A stretch of DNA of 52,588 nt from Emmonsiellopsis sp. PD_33 (GCA_032988165.1 JANTQF010000243.1:1-52588); one strand, 5' to 3'; positions 12,994 to 24,695 are shown, counted from the first letter of the stretch. A program made the numbers and translations. Notes: generated by a model from the letters alone, not told the origin.

Positions 12994-14467
12994 GTGATTT
13001 TCCCGCAAATCACGGGTACGTGGATATTATGTTGATGAAAGGAGAAGGTTGCCATAAAAAAAAAATCAATTGGCACATCTCATCTTTGAACAAGGGATTT
13101 CCTTGAAAATAACTTTCTTTTTAATGTTTTCACAAGTTCTTCTGGGAACTCTAATTTCCTCTTTTGAATGAGGGGTTTGAAATCTGCAATCAGAGAGACA
13201 AAGGGAACCAGGAGGTCATGGGAATATGACTCATCATTTATTTGTTCTTGAGTTGCTGCTCCCCTGTACTCTGTAGTAGTTATGTTACAGAAGAGAAGCA
13301 AGCAGAATTTAAACCATCAAACCCAAACACCAATCATCCTCTGTTCATGAAAATAAGACAAATAAGTTCCTTTTCATGAGAGGAGGTGAGATGGACTTAA
13401 GTTCAGCAACATTGCCCCATTGCTGCACCCTGTTTCTAGGGCCAGAAAAGGGCCTAATTGAGAGTTGCCTTCGTTTATTGTCATTTATCTGCTGAGATAT
13501 ATCCTTGGGTTAGCAGCAGATATCCCCACTGCTGGGCTGTTCAACCACTGAGATTCTCCAGAAGATCTGGCCTTGACGAGCCGAACCTGGCAGCTTGCAT
13601 GCCTTGAATGATTATCCTGCTATGTCAGTACCCTAAATGGAGCAGATAAACTCTTAATAGCCAGGTGTCTCCGCACGCCGGCGGATTCCGGCTCCGCCCC
13701 CCTTTTGGACACACAAAATGGAAGGGCTCGGGTTTATTCACGCCCATCTATCAAATATACCCAGAGTCACTCGATGCCCAGTGCGTATATCGGAGAGGGT
13801 AGTTATCTCAATGCTTGGGCTGGTACTGCCCCCCCCCCCCCCATACGACGTTTTTCAAATCCGATGCACGTGGACAGAATCCCAATGATGCCGCCGTTCC
13901 CGTATGAGCTTCTGCCTTCTGCTATAATAATAGTGGAATATAATACGGCTCGCCGTGTGTTTCCGGTCATTAGGTTAGGGTCAGCGAACCTGAAGTCAGA
14001 TTGACAAGCTAGGAATTAGCTGTATGATTTAAAAGGCAATGGCTGCGCTTGGGGCTTAAGATATACGCCTCAACGCAGGTAGTTTGCCTTGTGAGATCCT
14101 TCAGCTTCATTTCACCTCAAGTTCATGTAAGTTGATATGTCTGGTGCGTGTCTATTCCCAGAACATACCTAGGTATGGATATGCCTCTGCCACTGGAGGC
14201 TGAAAGTGTGGTATATCCTGCTTAGTCGCCATTCACCCCTTTTCAGAGCCCTTCACGGTGGTGTCATGCCCAACGACTAAGCAATGTTTATGACTTCCCC
14301 TCTCACCCCACGATGTGAACAACTGCAACTTGTTGTTTACTTTCATCTTACTGCTTGTACAGCTGACGTGTCTGCTTTGTTCTTCTGGCTTTATCCATCA
14401 CAAAACCCATCCAGAACACTCTTTTCATCCTCTCTTTGTTGTTTCCCGTCTTCTTCCCGCCTCCGGC
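12994..14467. other. Intergenic region with a poly-C run, no supported gene
   Basis: Carries the 3' flank of the paraoxonase-like gene and the promoter and leader of the next plus-strand gene. Open frames are short and unconvincing; the 99-codon frame at 13705 is interrupted in character by a 14-base C run. No RNA gene was recognised. Confidence 0.5.
13829..13842. repeat. Poly-C homopolymer, 14 bases
   Basis: Fourteen uninterrupted C residues on the plus strand. This length is prone to replication slippage and to assembly error. Confidence 0.9.
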
Positions 14468-15675
14468 ATGTCTTCCATCGCCAGCCAGGAGGACCTCAAC
14501 GAGGACGATACCGGACAGGATCATCCCAACGAGGAAGAGCCTGGGCGGGATGGCATCCTCAAACTGTCTGATATCCCCAGGAGAACTGCCATTAACCAAG
14601 GCGTTGACGAGAACGGCATTATGCGTCTCCCTTGGAATCTCTCAGAGGACGGCGAGACCCTTCTCCCCCCGCCAGCTATCGTTGCTTTGGCACTGAACGA
14701 AGTTGGACGTGAGCTTGGTGTTGGTATTGCCACCTACGTGCCAGCCATATCGATGCGTCGGACCGTTCCTCTCGGCTTTCCTGAGGTCTTTTTCACTGGA
14801 TACCGCTGGTCAGAACAGGACAAAGAGAACTGGGATCAGGCATCTCATTCAAAGAAATTTAGACTCATTTCGAGGGTCAGACGTGAGGATGATGCTATTG
14901 CTCTCCGTGTTGTGGTCTATAGTGAACCGCAGGGTATGTGATTCCAACTTTTTTTGGGGCAGAAGCTCAACTCCCATACCCCATGCTGCGTGGCGCTGAC
15001 TAAACGCGTCTATTCGCTGAGGATAGAATCCATTTCTTTCACCCCCGAAGAAAGCCGGATGTCAGGGGCTGTCATCACATACGATGGCCGCCCATACGTG
15101 GGCTGGTATCGTGACTATGCTTCCCGTCGGAATGGTGATAGGGACAACATCACTATCAACATAGTCGAGCATCGGGCCTGGTTCACCTCTATGCACTGCA
15201 GGGATAACTTTGTCGTGGTCCAACGCCTGCTGCAGATGTGGACCCAGCCTGTCCTCCACGGCATCAAGCCCCTTGGAGACGTGCTCGACAAGATCGACGA
15301 TGTCAATGCACGCCACGCGAAACTTGTACCCATTCCTGCCATTGCGGAGTATGGTAGCTATGCTCACCAGTATGGAACTGCTTACGGAAATCTGCAAGCA
15401 TACGCCGATGCGCAGGGATCGTATGGAGGCGAACGCGAACAGGCGAATGAATTAAATGGTATGTCGTCCATTTCTTAGATACGAGCGAGACGGTAATCCT
15501 CCTATGCCCGTGTTCATTAGAGACTCATCGTTAGGCAGGATAAAAGAGTTAAGTTACTAACCTGGGACCATTGATATTCCGTCTAGATATCGAGTCTGAA
15601 GATTATGGGTTGGATGTCCTGGCTTCCACTGCCGTGGAAGAGGGCGATAGTCAAAGCTCTGGCGACGAGGAGTAA
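14468..15675 (+). CDS. Hypothetical acidic protein, 328 aa, unrecognised family
   Basis: I do not recognise this protein. Exons 14468-14933, 15027-15458 and 15587-15675 join in frame; both introns have GTATGT donors and good branch sites (CTGACTAA and TTACTAAC), which is the main support that it is real. The first ATG of the frame (MSSIASQEDLNEDD) opens an acidic, probably disordered 40-residue N-terminus. The central part is rich in folded-looking segments such as PPPAIVALALNEVGREL, PEVFFTGYRWSEQD, YDGRPYVGWYRDY and HRAWFTSMHC. The C-terminus is again acidic (STAVEEGDSQSSGDEE). No signal peptide or membrane span is evident, so a cytosolic or nuclear location is likely. The acidic ends with a compact core could suit a binding or chaperone role, but this is speculation. 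Confidence 0.75.
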
Positions 15676-18066
15676 AGGGGTTTCCGGACGCGAAAACCCG
15701 TTTATTCTCTCCGGATGAGGAACTTGGAGAGGGGAGGAGGTGGGTTGGATCGCGTTGCGCGTTGTAGTTCAGTGAAGATACACTGGCGAGGTGTCCTTTT
15801 CCGGACGTCGAGCTGTGTCAGAGTATATTGAGTTCTGTTCTTTTCGTTTCTCCCTGGTTCCCCCTTTTTTGCTTTGCCATACTCCTTTCCCCTGCTCTTC
15901 ATCGTCTCAATTTCTACCCACTGTCTTCTTAGTGTGTTTGTTTTATTTCCCCGGGCCCTTTCTTGCCTTTTCGTCTTGTCGATTTCTGTCCACTATCTTC
16001 TCAATCGTGCGTTTGTTTCATTCACCTGCTTTCTTTTTCGCGTTCCGTGTTTTCGCTCGCGTTCTTCTCAGCATTGAGGTTGTATAATTAACTTCCCTTT
16101 TCCCTGTCCCTTTTACTTGTCGTCTGCTTCTTTCCACTCTCCCCACTCATGCTTGACTTCCCTGTCTTCCCTTTCGATTCAGTCCATCCTCCCCCCTTGC
16201 CCTAGCTTCCCTTCATAATGTGCAGTGTCATTTTGTTTTCCCCATGTCTGGTTTGCATCTGCGATATCAAATGAGTTTGTATGTTTGAACGGCTAGCTCA
16301 ATGCCTTTACGTGATTTCAGAACGCGGGATGTGTGATAATGGGCGTTGTTGACTTAACATGTGTATGAGTATGAGAACATGGATGGGTTATGTCATTTTC
16401 TTTTGTGTGTATTTTAGAAACAATTTTAAGGGCAAAAAAATAAAATAAAAATGTTTTGCTTTTTAAATGCCGACTTCAATTGCATTCAGCGAGGTGGATT
16501 TAAAATGAGTTGCCAAGTTTCTTCAAGACCCAAGCCACGATATACCCCTCATTTTGGTGGAGAGCAAGTGCCACGCACTTTGGAGCTATCGACACATTCC
16601 CCACGCCGACTTTTTGCCGCAGTTTACCGCCCGCCAGAGGGATAGATGGATGCTGCGAATAGTATGATATTTGCTGATAGAATACTGTACATGTACATCT
16701 TTAGGCGGTTCATGACCTCAAAGTATTCATTTGCCCTGAGTTCTTCGATACTAGTACTAAGTTTGAAAAACAGGCACCTTATTTTCTAGATACAAGGGTA
16801 GATACTGCCATATACCGTCTCATACATCTAGATTCCTTCCCCCAGGTTGTTGATGATGCCGAAGGGCCAAGACGGGCGCCATGGGCGTATCCAGCCAACC
16901 GGGATAGCTAGCTGGCAGCCGTGCGAAGTGCCTGATTGATGCCAACTCCCATTAGCCAGTAACGCCCAGCTGAAGAAAACTTGAATCCAGGGGCACGGAG
17001 GGTGGCTATTGGTGGTGGGATCCAGTGAATACGAAGCGTTGTTGGTGTGGCTTCACGGAGCCATATCGATGTCCAACGAACAATGAAAACGGCAGCATGG
17101 AGCCACAGATACAATCTGATTGTGAAGCCGTGGGATGGAGATTGGGATGTTGGAAGCTCTCACCCCGCGTCGCCGAAAGCGGACAAGGCCCAACCTTATC
17201 CCGACTGCCGGCCGGCCAACTTCCACGGCCCAAACGGCGAGTCACAACGTCTTCTCCTTTTCCTCTCCCCCTCTGCTCTTCTTCGCTCTGATACTGCTGT
17301 ATACCCCGCTTCGTTCTCCTGATACACCTCCCGCCAGCTCTAGCAATCTTCCTGGCGCGCCATTTCCCATCCCGCGGCCCCCCCAGACAGACAAACAGGT
17401 ACGTGCGCCAAACACATTGGCCTCCGGTTCCGGCTTCACCTGTGGACCACAGGCGTGTCCTACAGACAGCGGCGTCACAGTTTAGCCATTTGCTAGCGGC
17501 CTGCAAGCCACATCCACCGTGCATTCCTGGCTTCTTCTATCTCCGTCTACCAGTCTCTTTTCCCCCACCCTCTTTTCCTGTGCCTTTTGTTGTGGAGCAG
17601 TCTTCTTTTCTAACACCCTGCCTACAAGGAGACAAAATATAGGCTAGCGAACCACAACAATCAGTCGTACATGTCGCGGGAGCTGGCAGACAGGTGGGCT
17701 CGGAAACGATACTTTGGCTGAAGAGGTTCGGAGAGAAAAAGAGGAGGAACACATAGGGTATTTCATTTCACTGTCAGGGTTCGAGTTTGCGGCATTTGGC
17801 GGATTTCAGTTTTGGGTCTAGGCAGCGTTACGGTCAGTCTGAACTCCATTCACAAAACCCAGTCTGAAGGACTGTGAGTCGGGGTGGGCTGGGGGTTTGT
17901 CGTTGGCGGTGAATTTCGCCTGTCGTGCTGGCCTCAGCACCGCATATTCGAGTGCTTCTTGAAGTACCGGATCTGTACCCCGCATTCCTTGGATTCCCGT
18001 GTCAATGACGATTTTGGACCTCGTTGCTGACGGTTTTGCATTCTATAGTCATAGGACTGCTTCAAG
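15676..18066. other. Intergenic region and pyrimidine-rich leader of met13
   Basis: No gene is supported. The plus strand is strongly C/T-rich at about 15830-16210 and again at about 17230-17330. The segment just before met13 contains an upstream ATG at 18005 in another frame and also plausible 5'-leader intron signals: a GTGAGT donor near 17875 and TAG acceptors near 18050 and 18056. The met13 leader may therefore be spliced. Confidence 0.5.
15911..16050 (+). repeat. Imperfect tandem duplication, 72-base period, pyrimidine-rich
   Basis: The segment beginning TTTCTACCCACTGTCTTCTT at 15911 recurs with substitutions as TTTCTGTCCACTATCTTCTC at 15983. Similarity continues for about 40 bases (GTGTGTTTGTTTTATTT versus CGTGCGTTTGTTTCATT). 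It lies just downstream of the hypothetical 328-aa gene. Confidence 0.6.
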
Positions 18067-20060
18067 ATGCATATTAAAGACAAGTTGGCCCACGCGGAGG
18101 CCACGGGGCGTCCGGGTATCTCCTTCGAATTCTTCCCTCCGAAAACGGCGCAGGGTGTTCAGAATCTCTACGACCGTATGGATCGTATGCATGGCTACGG
18201 TCCATCCTTTGTTGATATCACATGGGGCGCGGGAGGTCGACTATCCGAGCTAACCTGCGAAATGGTCAATGTGGCGCAGACGGTTTACGGGCTGGAAACA
18301 TGTATGCATCTTACTTGCACGGATATGCCGCGAGAGAAAGTCGATGCCGCTCTACAGAATGCGTTCAAGGCCGGGTGTACAAATATTTTGGCGCTGCGTG
18401 GTGACCCCCCACGAGAGAAGGAGACGTGGGAGGCAACGGAGGGTGGATTCCGCTATGCCCTAGATCTGGTCAAGTACATCCGAGAGAAATACGGCAATCA
18501 TTTCGACATTGGGGTTGCTGGATATCCCGAAGGCTGCGAAGACCAGGATGATCCTGAATTGTTGATGCAACACTTGAAACAAAAAGTTGATGCAGGAGGG
18601 ACGTTTATTATCACGCAGATGTTCTACGACGTCGATAACTTCCTGGATTGGGTTAAGAGATGTCGCGAGAATGGAATCACCGTGCCGATTATCCCTGGCA
18701 TTATGCCCATCCATACGTATGCCGCTTTCATCAGAAGATCGAACTGGACTAAGAGTAGAATACCTCCTGATTGGCTCGAAGCGCTGGAACCTGTGAAGAA
18801 CGACGATGCCGCCGTGAGGAACTTGGGCAAAACACTCGTGGCTAAGATGTGCAAGCGAATCCTCGATTCGGGCATCTGCCACCTCCATTTGTAAGCGACC
18901 ATCCCCTTTGGCCATATATGTTGTTTGACGCTAATACCCAATCTACAGTTACACAATGAATCTGCAACAGGCAACCAAAATGGTGCTGGATGAGCTGGGG
19001 CTGATACCATCACACGAAACTCCTCTGCAGAAGCCCCTGCCATGGCGGCAATCCCTTGGTCTTGGACGAAGAGAGGAGGATGTCAGACCTATTTTCTGGA
19101 AGCATCGCCACCAGTCTTATATTGCTCGTACACAAACCTGGGATGAGTATCCAAACGGCCGCTGGACCGACTCGCGATCTCCTGCCTTTGGGGAGCTCGA
19201 CAGTTATGGTATCGGGCTGAAGGGAACCAACGAGCAAAATATCAAACTATGGGGGGAGCCAAAATCGATCAAGGACCTTTCTACTCTTTTTGTCCGCTTT
19301 TTGGATGGCGCTCTTGATAGACTTCCATGGAGCGAGTCTGCTGTCACGGAGGAAACAGAAGTTATCAAGCCAGACCTGGTTGACCTGAATAGTAGGGGAT
19401 TTCTGACCATCAACTCCCAACCAGCAATCGACGGCATGCACTCGTCGCATCCAATCTATGGATGGGGCCCTAAGAATGGCTATGTCTACCAAAAAGCATA
19501 CCTAGAACTGCTCGTTTCCCCAACCATGATTAACGATGTGATCGATCGCATCGAGAAAAACCCCGATCTCACATACTACTCCGTCAATAAAACTGGTGAG
19601 CTGAAGACCAACACGAGCGATAGCCCCAATGCAGTCACGTGGGGTATCTTCGCATCTAAGGAGATCATTCAGCCAACCATTGTTGAAACGATCAGCTTCC
19701 TGGCCTGGAAGGATGAAGCCTATCGCCTGGGAGACGACTGGGCTAAATGTCACGCTGCCTCCAGCCCTAGCAGACGCCTCATTCAACAGGTGATGGATAC
19801 ATGGTACCTAGTCAATATTGGTCAGTAAACCCTTTAGATAATGCGTTTAAATTTCTCAAGGACGCTCACTAATATTCCGCATAGTTAACAACGACTTCCA
19901 CAAAACCCACGACATCTTCAACCTCTTCAAAGATCTCAAGGTCAAAAACCTAGAGACGGAAGTCGAGGGCAGCGCGCCAGCTGATCAGCCGGCTGAGCCC
20001 GTTCAACAAAATGGCCAGCCGCCCGAAGAGAAGGTCAACAACGCGGCTAATGCCAATTGA
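18067..20060 (+). CDS. met13: Methylenetetrahydrofolate reductase, Met13 type
   Basis: Reduces 5,10-methylene-THF to 5-methyl-THF with a flavin cofactor, supplying the methyl group for methionine synthesis in the cytosol. Exons 18067-18890, 18949-19820 and 19885-20060 give 623 aa, the usual eukaryotic length. The N-terminal TIM-barrel catalytic half shows SFEFFPPKTAQGVQNLYDRM (Glu of the PxT-type active site), DITWGAGGR, ILALRGDPPR, GVAGYPEG, FIITQMFYDVDNF and IIPGIMPI. The C-terminal regulatory half, which binds S-adenosylmethionine in eukaryotes, carries RPIFWKHR, FPNGRW-like YPNGRWTDSRSPAFG, GWGPKNGYVYQKAYLE, AVTWGIF and EIIQPTIVE. The C-terminal tail is Gln/Pro/Glu-rich. The HLHFYTMNL junction created by intron 1 matches the family well. 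Fungi normally carry a second paralogue (Met12); this one resembles the Met13 branch. Confidence 0.96.
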
Positions 20061-21296
20061 TATTACAGTCTTAATACTGCCATTTGATTACATCCATTTG
20101 GATCATCATGTGGCCTCGGATTCAACACTACATAATTCACTATTTCCCTCCTCATCAACTCTTAACAAGACAAATCAAACACGCAACACCCCCGTCGTGT
20201 TTAATTTCCACGAATTCAACATAATCTAATCATATTACCCGATCGATACCACAACCACCACCTAACCCCCTTCAACAATCTACATCTCACCCAACCACAC
20301 CATTCAACAAATAGAACCAAACCCCCCAAAAAACCACCATAAACGGAACATGAAAAACGGGCGGGAACAAGCAAAAAAACAATGATTTTCAACAATACCC
20401 CAATCAGTATAGCTAGCTAGCGGCGTGCTCTCTCGGCAAAGAAGGCGAAATGGCGATGATGGCAATGCAATGGAATGGAATGGGACGGCGGAATTTTTTT
20501 TTTTAGAAAAAAGGACGGAAAGAAACAAAAAAGAAAATCTCCATTTTTAACATATTTATTGCTGAGCAGGGGGAGGAGATTTTTCAAACCCCCTAGAATT
20601 GTTTATTCAACAAACAAACAGTGCGGGCCGACGAAGAAGCAAGCCTAACCGTTCCCCCCTTCAATTCTTTTTCTTCTTTTCTCTTTTCTCAACTTGATTT
20701 TGACTAGCATATCTGCATACCTGCATATCTATCATATCATGTTATGTTCGCATCCCGGATTTCCCTTGTCCTTCCTTCTCTCTTTTTTCTTTCTTTTTTG
20801 TTTTATTTTCCCTTTATCTTTTCCTCCCCTCCCCTCCCCTCCTTTCTTATACATCGGGGGATGACAAGGGGCCCACCCCTATTTATCTAGGGGATTTTTC
20901 GCAAGGAGCCAGTCGGGAGAGATACCGTTGGAATTTTGGGTAGAGGGGGGCAATTTCTTTTATATAATCTTTCTCTGCCCTGCATCTGCATTACGTACTT
21001 AGGTAACGAGCGACGATGGGATCTGCGAGAGAAATTTCAACATTCTATCACGGATCGAATTAGATAGTCAAATTCAAATGATTTTTTTTTTTTTGAAGTG
21101 AAATTTGATCCCTCCTTTTATCCCAATAGGGATAGACGTGGTCTATCGAGGCCTATGAATACGCTAGTTGGAAAGAATGAAACAATGGGTAAGGATAAAG
21201 AATACTGTCCAAGGAAAATAATGCTATCAACGGATCCTACGCCCCCCAATATCTCCAAAGACCCCTCTGACACGCCCACAAATCATGTCAAACCGC
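20061..21296. other. Convergent 3' intergenic region
   Basis: Lies between met13 (plus) and the 926-aa gene (minus), so it should hold both 3' untranslated regions and terminators. It contains C/A-rich stretches (about 20220-20340), T runs and a C/T-rich tract at about 20760-20850. No gene is supported. Confidence 0.55.
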
Positions 21297-24077
21297 TCAA
21301 ATCCATCCCCAAAATTTCATTATCCAAGCAAGCCATCCAACCCCCACAGCCAAGAGACCTAACACTCTCCCCAAAACCGTGGCCACAACAGCCATTATAA
21401 AAAGATAAACACCTGCTCGTCCACCGTCAACCAGCAATCTCCCCGTTTCGTTCAAGTTTCGAGGCAGCCTGGGAAGAGCACCCGTCCTGGAAAACTCGTG
21501 ACAATAATCGCATAAATTTAAGGTGACTTTGAGGCAATGTGACGACATCGTGAGAAGGTGGGTAATGATTTGACGCAACCCATGGATAGTCTGATGATCA
21601 CGGAAGGCACTGAAGATCAACTGTATTACAACGATCAGGGCATCCAAGAAGCTGAGGCCACCTTGGTCACCCACAGGATCGCGGAAGGACACCGCCTTTA
21701 TATCTTGACTGCCGTTTCCTACAGTAATCAGTTCGGATGGTCTTTCGGCTTCAAGAGAACTAGTATTTTCCGAATTCGATTCCATAATTTTTTGGGGAAA
21801 ACCCATTTCTCGATGAATACTGGGTCCGCTTCTCGGCCAAGTCCCACCTAGGGATATCGAAGTTGTTTGAAAGCCAATTGGCGAACAATCAAGCTTTGAA
21901 GTATTAGGGCTAGATTTGGAAATGTGATGCTGGGTACGTTGATCACAGTCTGGAGGAAGCCGCATTTCATCATCTCTACTTAAACTGCCTTGCATAGGGA
22001 TGGACCCATGCGTATTTGCTCTGACTGTGGGGACGATTTTTTCCACGCCTGGGCTGATGCCTTCGTTTAGACCTACTTTTCGGGGCTCTGCGGCTTTGTT
22101 TGAAGCCTGAAGATGCGAGTGGTACTGCTGCCGAGTCCCACAAGTCTCGAAGGGATGGTAAACTGGGCCCTGGAGGCTGCTGTCGGGCCCTGGTTTGTGG
22201 TGGCATGGGGTTGCTACGGGAAGGTCGATGGGTAGGTCGATCGGTATAGTAATGGGTGTGGACATGGGTGTCATAGTGATAGTGGTTGTGGACTGATTCT
22301 CGTGGCGATGTGGGCCGCACTTCAGGGGTCTTTGCATGTGGGTAGGGCCGCTCTGGGGGTGTTCGTTCTGTCCAGGTCTCGTGGTGGTGGTAGTTGTACG
22401 CAGATGGGCTTTGGGAGTTTGATATCCCGGGAACATTTCGGGTGCTGTTAAGGAATGTCGCGATTGGTTTTGCCTGAGTAGTTCCTCGTGTATCGCCAAT
22501 TCTTTCGGCAGCGTTTGCAGGAACATTTCGTATTCTTCCATTGATAGGTGGGATGCGTTCATCCACGGAAGCGAAGGGTAACGGGAAAGAATCTCTGTGT
22601 TCGGCCCCGAAGTTTTGTTCGGATAAAAAGGGTCCTCCGACCCTGCTCCTTGGCCTAAAAAAGGCTCCTGGCGAGCGTTCTGTGCGTTATGAGATGGGAT
22701 ATTTGGCACTGCACCAACGTTATCTCCGTTTGACTTACCACAACTAGGCTGTGGAGTGGGAAGCGGGGGGAGGTCATCAGAGTGGCAGCTTTCGACATGG
22801 GCAGCTAGATTATTTGATGGAACTACCGCGAAGTGTCCATTGTCTCTATTCGTATCTTGTTTATCAGACCCCGGAGACACTGGAGAAGTCACGCTCCTCT
22901 TGCGGCCTCGCAGCTTGTTCTTTAGTCTTTTCCTCAACTTGGTCGGAGGCGTGCTGAGTCCTTCAGGGGTAACAGATCTAGGGGTCGGAACTGTCTCTGG
23001 ATCCACCATGGTTCCCCCTTCCCGCTGAACCCGTTGTATTGCCTTCTGAAAATCTAGAATCTGCTGTGTGGTCATCGTCAAGGGAGAAGGTTCTTTGGCG
23101 GACGGCATATTGACAACAAATCTGTCTTCCAGCTCACTTAGATGAGAATTCGATCTTGCCAGAGGAGACGAAGGACTTCTGGGAGACGTCTGACTTCCCG
23201 GTATGCGGGAGAAGACGGGTTGGGCAGTTTCTTTCGCCTCTGGTGTAGGCAAGGGAGTCTTCTCATTGGGATCCAGGCTTACCCACTGGTTACCCTTGAG
23301 GCGCCATTTTTGAATTGTTGCCATATCTTCTTGAGAATCCCTAGAGCCGGAATTTGCGCTGCCGCTCATAAGGCTAGGGCTCACGACACCAGTTCTAGGA
23401 TTCGCACCGCGAGCAGTCAAATGATCATCACGACTCACTGTCCGTTGATGGCTACTGCCATGCTCGTTCATCCGTGGCTCGTTTCTGTTGGCTTGGCTAA
23501 CACGGCGTTGATTCCGTTGCTCCCGAAATTTCGCATCCGCTTCGAGCTCCTGTCGAATACCGGACCAATATTTGGTATTTGCCGAGTCTTGTGCGGTGTC
23601 GGGAGCATCGACCCAGCTTCCAGGGAGGGGGATCGGTTCATCTGCAGTATGTTTGTACATGAATGCACCTTCGTCGCGACTTTGTATCCCCTCGGGATTT
23701 GCTCGAGGGATGATGCCGGACACCAATACTGGTGCAGGTCCTTTCTGCCTTCTCACTGTCCCCGCGCTATCCAAATCGTCATCAAACGTGACAGATTTCT
23801 TTTCTCTCCTTTTCCCCCATCTGCGGAAACTGCCCCTTTTCCCGGCTGCCTTTTGTTTCCCGGATAGCGCTGCAATATCTCTGTTGACGGGTCGACCCAC
23901 ACTGCTCGACCTATACGACATGCTACCCCCCTTGGGAACCGGAGGAGCAGCTGCCCAGGCGGACCAAGATGAGGAGCGTTGGTATTTTCTTCGGACGTTA
24001 CCCTCAGGGCGGTTAAGAATGGTTGGCTTGGTCGAGGCCATCGAACTCGACGACATAGTGGACTTGAATGCGGGCAT
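21297..24077 (-). CDS. Large disordered protein with hydrophobic C-terminus, function unknown
   Basis: Single-exon frame of 926 aa from the first in-frame ATG at 24077 (the frame is open to 24122 but without an ATG). I do not recognise a named family. The N-terminal third is basic and Ser-rich, with the segments RRKYQRSSSWSAW, GKRGSFRRWGKRREKKSVTF and LPGSWVDAPD. The middle is low-complexity, rich in Pro, Ser, Thr, Gln and His, with short conserved-looking blocks such as KWRLKGNQWVSLDP, PLTMTTQQILDFQKAIQR and MEEYEMFLQTLPKELAIHEE. The last 120 residues are hydrophobic or amphipathic (FLDALIVVIQLIFSAFRDH) and end in a probable membrane span (VYLFIMAVVATVLGRVLGLL), suggesting a tail-anchored protein on an internal membrane. 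It is tandem with nur1 on the same strand. The frame between about 22130 and 22410 is doubtful; see the separate finding. Confidence 0.75.
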   Translation of the reverse strand: MPAFKSTMSSSSMASTKPTILNRPEGNVRRKYQRSSSWSAWAAAPPVPKGGSMSYRSSSVGRPVNRDIAALSGKQKAAGKRGSFRRWGKRREKKSVTFDDDLDSAGTVRRQKGPAPVLVSGIIPRANPEGIQSRDEGAFMYKHTADEPIPLPGSWVDAPDTAQDSANTKYWSGIRQELEADAKFREQRNQRRVSQANRNEPRMNEHGSSHQRTVSRDDHLTARGANPRTGVVSPSLMSGSANSGSRDSQEDMATIQKWRLKGNQWVSLDPNEKTPLPTPEAKETAQPVFSRIPGSQTSPRSPSSPLARSNSHLSELEDRFVVNMPSAKEPSPLTMTTQQILDFQKAIQRVQREGGTMVDPETVPTPRSVTPEGLSTPPTKLRKRLKNKLRGRKRSVTSPVSPGSDKQDTNRDNGHFAVVPSNNLAAHVESCHSDDLPPLPTPQPSCGKSNGDNVGAVPNIPSHNAQNARQEPFLGQGAGSEDPFYPNKTSGPNTEILSRYPSLPWMNASHLSMEEYEMFLQTLPKELAIHEELLRQNQSRHSLTAPEMFPGYQTPKAHLRTTTTTTRPGQNEHPQSGPTHMQRPLKCGPHRHENQSTTTITMTPMSTPITIPIDLPIDLPVATPCHHKPGPDSSLQGPVYHPFETCGTRQQYHSHLQASNKAAEPRKVGLNEGISPGVEKIVPTVRANTHGSIPMQGSLSRDDEMRLPPDCDQRTQHHISKSSPNTSKLDCSPIGFQTTSISLGGTWPRSGPSIHREMGFPQKIMESNSENTSSLEAERPSELITVGNGSQDIKAVSFRDPVGDQGGLSFLDALIVVIQLIFSAFRDHQTIHGLRQIITHLLTMSSHCLKVTLNLCDYCHEFSRTGALPRLPRNLNETGRLLVDGGRAGVYLFIMAVVATVLGRVLGLLAVGVGWLAWIMKFWGWI

Positions 24078-24695
24078 CTTGACGAATCGATCGATCGACC
24101 TATTGTTGAGGCTCTTTAACAATAACTAAGCATAGAGTGGAGCCTGCAATCCAGATACAATAAACAAATGAATGAGTGCGGTAATATATCTGGAGTTGCG
24201 AGCGGACTATGTCGTGCGAATCCATATGATGAACAACTGCGTAGACGTCTTTCGGAAGTTGATATGGGAGTCAATCCAAGCAAGAGCCAGGCACGGGCTA
24301 TGACTTCCTCGTGTGGTCTGGGGAAAGGGGTATCGAAAATAGCAGCGGCAGGCGCTATGTGGGGAAATATAGAAATGGCTGAAACGGCAGGGGGCGTCTA
24401 TACGTCACCCATACGGAGTCTTTCGAGGACCTTGGTTTGAAAATATGACTGCCATCCAAGAATAAACCCGGTAGCTTAACACAGGATAAGTGGTGGGCCG
24501 AAGTCATATTCAATTTCTTCGGGAGCCGCGAGCAAAAATGCTGCAAAATGGAGGATAAAAAAACGCCAAGTGAAAATGCTATATAAAGGCCTCAATCAAA
24601 CCCCTCGGAAAACAAATAAACTCCCTAATAAACATAAAACACTAGGATCAAGGCTGCACATATATATGTCATAAAAATCATAGAAGGTGAATGGC
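24078..24695. other. Spacer between the nur1 stop and the 926-aa gene
   Basis: Should contain the promoter of the 926-aa minus-strand gene and the nur1 3' untranslated region. No reading frame or repeat of note. Confidence 0.5.

Noticed and set aside
21297..24440. Plus-strand frames overlapping the 926-aa gene as antisense genes
   Set aside because: They are shadows of the minus-strand coding sequence, with no domain content of their own.
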